Shown: positions 5,503 to 5,619 of the stretch, piece after piece
Layout of the letters: each line of letters starts with the position of its first letter
Numbering within the stretch: position 1 is the stretch's first letter
Assembly: GCA_030641465.1 (NCBI GenBank)
Contig: DAOWHK010000175.1
Location: 1-5,619 of the forward strand
Reading direction: 5' to 3'
DNA from: Parachlamydiales bacterium
GTDB lineage: Bacteria > Chlamydiota > Chlamydiia > Chlamydiales > Simkaniaceae
DNA: 5,619 nt
Program-made: the position numbers and the translations under genes
Notes under the pieces: model-generated
What the model was told of the DNA's origin: nothing
Seen by the model: only the letters and a program-made list of their open reading frames with translations
Databases searched by the model: none

Positions 5503-5619
5503 GCTCAAAAGTCGGGCCAAGCAGATCCTCTATAACTGAGGCTAGGACAACACTAGTAGTAGAAAAGGAGCTCTTTGAATGCATGAAAGCACTAGCATTT
5601 TGGGAAAGAAAATCCTTAA
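5499..5619 (+). CDS. Ribbon-helix-helix protein, N-terminal part (cut by right edge)
   Basis: Only 40 codons are visible before the window ends. After a polar start (MSSKVGPSRSSITEA) the frame gives a strand-like RTTLVVEKE and a helix ELFECMKALAFWERKSL. This aligns without gaps to RTLNLRKDYYQKLKDVAYWERKSL of the minus-strand RHH protein at 2851-3099; WERKSL is identical, and the DNA TGGGAAAGAAAA (5601-5612) is identical as well. The second helix is expected just past the edge. The gene overlaps the traK stop by 4 bp and has a strong ribosome site, so it is cotranslated with the tra genes, in the slot that traB occupies in F. It is probably a regulator or DNA-binding accessory factor of the transfer system. 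Its full length and domain content cannot be seen, and a longer protein with an RHH-like N-terminus is possible. Confidence 0.65.
   Translation, partial: MSSKVGPSRSSITEARTTLVVEKELFECMKALAFWERKSL

Overview
The window looks like part of a conjugative or integrative island in an obligate intracellular, amoeba-associated bacterium. An environmental Chlamydiota (Parachlamydia, Protochlamydia or Simkania type) fits best, with a Rickettsiales relative as the alternative. This is inferred from the combination of genes: an NB-ARC/TPR-type protein, an F-box plus leucine-rich-repeat protein, and the start of an F-type (Tra) type IV secretion operon, mostly on an AT-rich background. No marker gene in the window fixes the taxon.

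Left part (1-1353, + strand): the 3' part of a large gene that runs off the left edge. It encodes the end of an NB-ARC-like ATPase module followed by kinesin-light-chain-type TPRs built from five exact 129-bp units. By eye this gene is clearly richer in G+C than everything to its right. An AT-rich spacer (1354-1688) without a convincing gene follows. It ends in a near-consensus promoter and a strong Shine-Dalgarno site for the next gene.

Middle part (1689-3581): an F-box/LRR protein (+), probably a host-directed effector. Converging on it is a two-gene minus-strand unit: a small basic ribbon-helix-helix (RHH) protein followed by a small two-helix membrane protein. The membrane-protein gene and the F-box gene share the TTAA in which both stop codons lie. 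The 482-base gap 3100-3581 separates the RHH gene from the divergent tra operon. It holds a candidate sigma-70-like promoter for each side and a perfect 9-bp inverted repeat that could be an operator.

Right part (3582-5619, + strand): a tightly packed operon in F-plasmid order, traA-like pilin, traL, traE, traK. Gene borders are ATGA overlaps or gaps of 1-4 bp. In F the next gene would be traB. Here the ATGA overlap at the end of traK instead starts a second RHH gene, which is cut by the right edge and shares the residues WERKSL with the minus-strand RHH protein.

How the parts may work together (inference): TraA would be the pilus subunit, TraL and TraE the inner-membrane assembly base, and TraK part of the outer-membrane core. 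The two related RHH proteins, one divergent from the operon and one inside it, would be DNA-binding regulators of transfer expression or relaxosome accessory proteins, comparable in position and fold class to TraY of F. The eukaryote-like TPR and F-box/LRR genes would be cargo or neighbouring accessory genes.
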